Below are positions 58,063-64,000 of a DNA stretch of 64,000 nt, piece after piece. The translations under genes were made by a program, and so were the position numbers. Where the stretch lies: contig JBJXEW010000011.1 in NCBI GenBank assembly GCA_046156035.1, forward strand, positions 10,168-74,167, read 5' to 3'. Under the pieces are notes generated by a model. That model was not told where the DNA came from and did no database searches. It worked only from the letters and a program-made list of their open reading frames with translations. Position 1 is the stretch's first letter. Each line of letters starts with the position of its first letter. Source of the stretch: JAEUIX01 sp046156035. Its GTDB lineage: Bacteria > Planctomycetota > Phycisphaerae > Phycisphaerales > UBA1924.

Positions 58063-60870
58063 ATGCCCGACACCCAGCACCCCGCCTCCATCGGCCCCTA
58101 CAGCGTTCTCCGCGAACTCGGCCGCGGCGGCATGGGCGTGGTCTATCTCGCCCGCGATCCCAAACTCGACCGCGACGTCGCCATCAAGGCCCTCCCCGCC
58201 CTCTTCGCCCAAGAGCCCGCGCGCCTCGAACGCTTCCAGCGCGAGGCCAAGGCCCTGGCCGCGCTCAACCACCCCGGCATCGCCGCCATCTACGGCCTCG
58301 AAGAAGTCGCCGGCGCTCGCTACCTCATCCTCGAATATGTCGACGGCGAAACCCTCGCCGACCGCCTCGCCACGGGCCCGCTCCCCCTCGACGAGGCCCT
58401 CCCCCTCGCACGCCAACTCGCCGAGGCCCTCGAAGCCGCGCACGAAAAAGGCATCGTCCACCACGACCTCAAACCCGCCAACCTCATCATCACCCCCGAA
58501 GGTCGTCTCAAAGTCCTCGATTTCGGCCTCGCCCGCGGCGGCGACTCCGCCCTGCCCAGTTCCACCGGCCTCCCCTACGCCTCCCCCGATTCCCCCACAC
58601 TCACCACACCCGCACGCCCCATCAACTCGCCCACCATCGCCGGCGCCATCATGGGCACCGCCGGCTACATGTCGCCCGAGCAGGCCCGCGGCAAACAGGT
58701 GGACAAACGCTCCGACATCTTCTCCTTCGGCTGCGTGCTCTACGAAATGCTCTCGGGCGCTCAGCCCTTCGGCGGCGAGACCGTGACCGATGCCCTCGGC
58801 GCCACGCTCCACCGTGAGCCCGACTGGGTGCTGCTCCCACCTGGCACACCGGCGCGAGTTCGCGAACTCCTCGCCAACTGCCTCGCCAAGGACAAAAAGA
58901 ACCGCCTGCACGACATCGGCGATGCACGGCTCGAACTCGAACGTGCGATCACCGGGCGTGAGTGGCTCGACGCTTCCGACTCAACGACCGCCCGCACGAG
59001 CCGCGTTCGCCCGGCGACGGTCGCGGGTGTCGCGCTGCTCATGCTCGCTGTCGGCGGCCTGCTGGGAGCGCTCTTCATGCGTCCCGCGCCGATGCCTCCG
59101 CCGCAGCCGTTCCATCTCTCGGTGGCAACGCCGGCCAAGCCCGAACTGAACGACTTCTTCGGCATCTCGCCCGACGGGCGGTTCATCGTCTACCGAGTCT
59201 TGCCTGAACTTGAAGCCGACAGTCCCAAGCCCGGCGGCCTCATGATGGTCCGGCGCCTCGACAGCGACAAGGCCGAACCCATCCCCGGCACCGAGGGCGT
59301 GCAGAAGGCGGCTCTCTCGCCCGACGGGCGCTGGGTCGCCTTCGTCGCCGCCAAGGACCGCGCCCGCACCAAGGTGTATCTCAAGAAGGTCGCCCTCAAC
59401 AACGGCGAGCCCACGGGCACGCCGGAAACACTCTGCGAACTCCCCGCGACCACCGACGCGAATCTGTGCTGGTCCTCGGACCGCGAGATCGCCATCGCGC
59501 AGCAGTGGAACCGGGCGATCCTCACGGTTCCCGCATCGGGCGGGGAGCCGAAGGTGGTCTTTAGCGACGAAGACGCCACAGGCTTCACAGGCCTGGGCGA
59601 GATTCGTCCGCTGGTGCCCGGCCAGTCGATTCTTTCCTCACGCGGGAGGGTTGTGCGCGGGGAGGGCAAAGCCTGGGTCGACATCGTCGAACTGGCCTCC
59701 GGCAAGCGCACCACGCTGATTGAGAACGCCAGCGATGCGAAGTACCTGCCCACAGGCCACATCATCGCCCGGCGGAACAGGGACAGCCTCATCGCCGCAC
59801 GGTTTGATCTCGCCTCCCAGAAGATCGTCGGCGAGCCCGTCACGGTCTGGAACGGCAAACTCGGCGGTTCGTTCTTTGTCTCGCCCACCGGCGACTTGGC
59901 GATGCTGATGAAGCCCGAGGACATCACAGGCCGAACACTCGCCTGGATCGACGAAACAGGCAGGCCCGTGCCGGTCGGCGCCCCGCCCCGCGCGTATCGC
60001 AACGTGCGTGTCTCTCCCGATGGTGGACGCGTGGTCACCAACTTCGAGTCCACCGAACCCGGCTCCCTCGGCTCCGATCTGTGGATCTACGACTTTTCGC
60101 GTCGAACCTTCAGCCGGCTCCCGACCCAGGGGCCGGCGTGGGATCACATCTGGAGTACGGACGGGCAGCGCATCGTCCACAATCTCGTCGCCGAGGACGA
60201 GATGTGCATGGTGGAACGCCGCGCCGATGGATCGGGCGAGCCCGAGAAACTGTTCGCCGTGCCGAGAGGAACCTGGCTCATCCCGTTGGAGTGGTCGCCT
60301 GACGGCAAGACGCTGGCTTTCTATCAGCGGGACCTCTCGAATCCCAATGGGGACGTGTTGATACTCGAAAAGGACGCGGCCGGCGGCAAGTGGATCGCCA
60401 CGCCGTACCTGAACTCGCCGGCACACGAGTTTGGCCTTTCCTTTTCTCCCGACGGAAAGTGGGGGCAGTTCATTTCTGGTGAGACCGGGCGCGGCGAGCT
60501 GTATGTCCAGCGCTTCACGGGCGCCGGCGCTGGCGCTGCGGACGCCCGATCAGGGCGCATCCAGATCTCCACAGCCACCGGCGTCCAAGGCGGCGGCTGG
60601 TGGAGCCCCGACGGCAAGGAGATCCGCTTCCTCGACGTCGACCTTCAGGTCTTCAGCGTCCAGATCCAGACCGAGCCGACCTTGGCCGCGTCGGTTCCCA
60701 AACTGCTCTTCAGCATGAAGGATTTGCAGCCGAGGATCAGAAATGGTGTCTTTGCACCCGATGGTCGCCTCTTGGACATCATGAAGGCGGAGGACGAGGG
60801 CAAGAACCGCCTCGACGTCATCGTGAACTTCGCCGACGAGATGCGAGCCAAGGTCGACGCGGCGAAGTGA
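58063..60870 (+). CDS. Receptor-type Ser/Thr kinase with TolB-like beta-propeller (paralogue 1)
   Basis: 935 residues from ATG 58063, 25 bases after the previous kinase gene. Kinase domain at about 12-285: LGRGGMGVVYLA, VAIKAL, DFGLARGG and SPEQARGK. The catalytic loop reads HHDLKPAN; Arg of the HRD is replaced by His, whereas the neighbouring paralogue keeps Arg. A single membrane helix (VAGVALLMLAVGGLLGALFM, about 325-345) leads to an outer six- or seven-bladed propeller built of WD40-like/TolB units such as FFGISPDGRFIVY, AALSPDGRWVAF and SFSPDGKWGQF. It senses or binds something outside the cytoplasm, and its activity may depend on the His substitution. Confidence 0.9.
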   Translation: MPDTQHPASIGPYSVLRELGRGGMGVVYLARDPKLDRDVAIKALPALFAQEPARLERFQREAKALAALNHPGIAAIYGLEEVAGARYLILEYVDGETLADRLATGPLPLDEALPLARQLAEALEAAHEKGIVHHDLKPANLIITPEGRLKVLDFGLARGGDSALPSSTGLPYASPDSPTLTTPARPINSPTIAGAIMGTAGYMSPEQARGKQVDKRSDIFSFGCVLYEMLSGAQPFGGETVTDALGATLHREPDWVLLPPGTPARVRELLANCLAKDKKNRLHDIGDARLELERAITGREWLDASDSTTARTSRVRPATVAGVALLMLAVGGLLGALFMRPAPMPPPQPFHLSVATPAKPELNDFFGISPDGRFIVYRVLPELEADSPKPGGLMMVRRLDSDKAEPIPGTEGVQKAALSPDGRWVAFVAAKDRARTKVYLKKVALNNGEPTGTPETLCELPATTDANLCWSSDREIAIAQQWNRAILTVPASGGEPKVVFSDEDATGFTGLGEIRPLVPGQSILSSRGRVVRGEGKAWVDIVELASGKRTTLIENASDAKYLPTGHIIARRNRDSLIAARFDLASQKIVGEPVTVWNGKLGGSFFVSPTGDLAMLMKPEDITGRTLAWIDETGRPVPVGAPPRAYRNVRVSPDGGRVVTNFESTEPGSLGSDLWIYDFSRRTFSRLPTQGPAWDHIWSTDGQRIVHNLVAEDEMCMVERRADGSGEPEKLFAVPRGTWLIPLEWSPDGKTLAFYQRDLSNPNGDVLILEKDAAGGKWIATPYLNSPAHEFGLSFSPDGKWGQFISGETGRGELYVQRFTGAGAGAADARSGRIQISTATGVQGGGWWSPDGKEIRFLDVDLQVFSVQIQTEPTLAASVPKLLFSMKDLQPRIRNGVFAPDGRLLDIMKAEDEGKNRLDVIVNFADEMRAKVDAAK

Positions 60871-60998
60871 AGCGTGGCGCTGCGGGGTGAGGTTGCAGCG
60901 CGATGGTCAGTGCCACGATTCGGCCCGCGTCATCAAGTGTGGGGCGTGGGTGGCAGCGGCGTGGGCGTGGGTGGCGCGAAGCCCGTAAACTCCCTGCA

Positions 60999-63737
<2,739 letters not shown>

Positions 63738-63753
63738 GGGCCTGCCTCAGAAG

Positions 63754-63855
63754 CCCCCTCCCAGAGGGAGGGGGTGGGGGGTGGGCGAGATTGGTTTGGT
63801 TCTGGTCCCCCACACTCCGTGTGCGTGGCTTGGGTACCCCCACACTCCGTGTGGG
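63754..63855. repeat. Cluster of one family-1 and two family-2 hairpins between kinase genes
   Basis: Family-1 stem at 63754-63774 followed by TGGGGGGTGGGCGAG; family-2 copies at about 63805-63824 (CACAC-TCC-GTGTG, imperfect flank) and 63832-63855 (GGGTAC, then CCCACAC-TCC-GTGTGGG). Confidence 0.8.
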
Positions 63856-63897
63856 TCTTGGTCTGGTCCCTTCCACCGGTCCGTTAGACTTCCACAC

Positions 63898-64000
63898 ATG
63901 TCCTCCCCTCCCGCCCCCGCCTCCATCGGCCCCTACACCGTTCTCCGCGAACTCGGCCGCGGCGGCATGGGCGTGGTCTACCTCGCCCGCGACACCAAAC
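63898..64000 (+). CDS. Start of a third paralogous receptor-type Ser/Thr kinase (truncated by window end)
   Basis: 34 codons are visible from ATG 63898: a short Pro/Ala-rich start, SIGPYTVLRELGRGGMGVVY and LARDTK. The glycine loop and surrounding bases are almost identical to those at 58084 and 61018. The gene start is 2.9 kb after that of paralogue 2, which continues the tandem spacing. Confidence 0.88.
   Translation, partial: MSSPPAPASIGPYTVLRELGRGGMGVVYLARDTK

Overview
The window is a 64 kb piece of a very GC-rich bacterial chromosome, most likely from a planctomycete of the class Phycisphaerae. This is inferred from the gene content and is not backed by a marker gene. The supporting signs are many Hanks-type Ser/Thr kinases (several fused to TolB-like propellers), prepilin-like proteins with an N-terminal methylation motif, a fibro-slime protein, an FG-GAP protein with a PEP-CTERM-like tail, a histone H1-like Hc1 protein, few clear Shine-Dalgarno sites and many GTG/TTG starts. 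I saw no rRNA, tRNA, CRISPR array, transposase or integrase. About fifty genes can be supported.

Layout. 0-12.6 kb: sugar-nucleotide epimerase, zinc-ribbon membrane protein, fibro-slime protein, murA, HIT hydrolase, APH-like kinase, AlkD-like protein, Ser/Thr kinase, prepilin and elbB. 12.6-28.5 kb: a tightly coupled kinase/phosphatase pair, GT2 glycosyltransferase, MmgE/PrpD protein, a hicAB pair plus a lone HicB, a PIG-L deacetylase, an HExxH membrane protein with a heptad-repeat tail, a pseudopilin, a P1B ATPase, gpsA, a multi-PAS histidine kinase and an S1/P1-type nuclease. 28.5-40 kb: MBL hydrolase, GT4 glycosyltransferase, LolA-like protein, S41 protease, barrel-like protein, aminotransferase, 3-hydroxyacyl-CoA dehydrogenase, TPR protein and an amino-acid-binding lipoprotein. 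40.2-43.8 kb: a compact three-gene cassette (HTH protein, ABC-ATPase fused to GNAT, phage-type terminase large subunit) with no other phage genes. 43.9-55.2 kb: WG-repeat protein, a nucleosidase-NadD fusion, guanine-deaminase-like protein, methyltransferase plus carbamoyltransferase pair, metK, FG-GAP protein, purM, FabZ-like protein and Hc1. 55.3-64 kb: four consecutive receptor-type Ser/Thr kinases; the last three are tandem paralogues and the final one is cut by the window end.

The most unusual feature of the window is a dense set of dispersed palindromic elements of at least five families. One is a hairpin with a TCC loop whose stem positions covary between copies (CCACACTCCGTGTGG, CCACTCTCCGAGTGG, CCACGCTCCGCGTGG). 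Another is a CCCTCCC-AGA-GGGAGGG hairpin followed by GGGGGTGGGCGAG. A third is a GC-rich hairpin with a GCAA/GCGA loop that often serves as a terminator. The fourth and fifth are a long ATGCAGCCCGACCG inverted repeat and a GCGTTGGC hairpin. Several copies lie inside coding sequences without breaking the frame (phosphatase, MBL hydrolase, NadD fusion), and single-copy palindromes do the same in purM and the S41 protease. Others supply the last residues and stop codon of genes. This resembles the ORF-embedded palindromic elements known from Rickettsia. The kinase array and the terminase cassette are the other two regions that merit a closer look.
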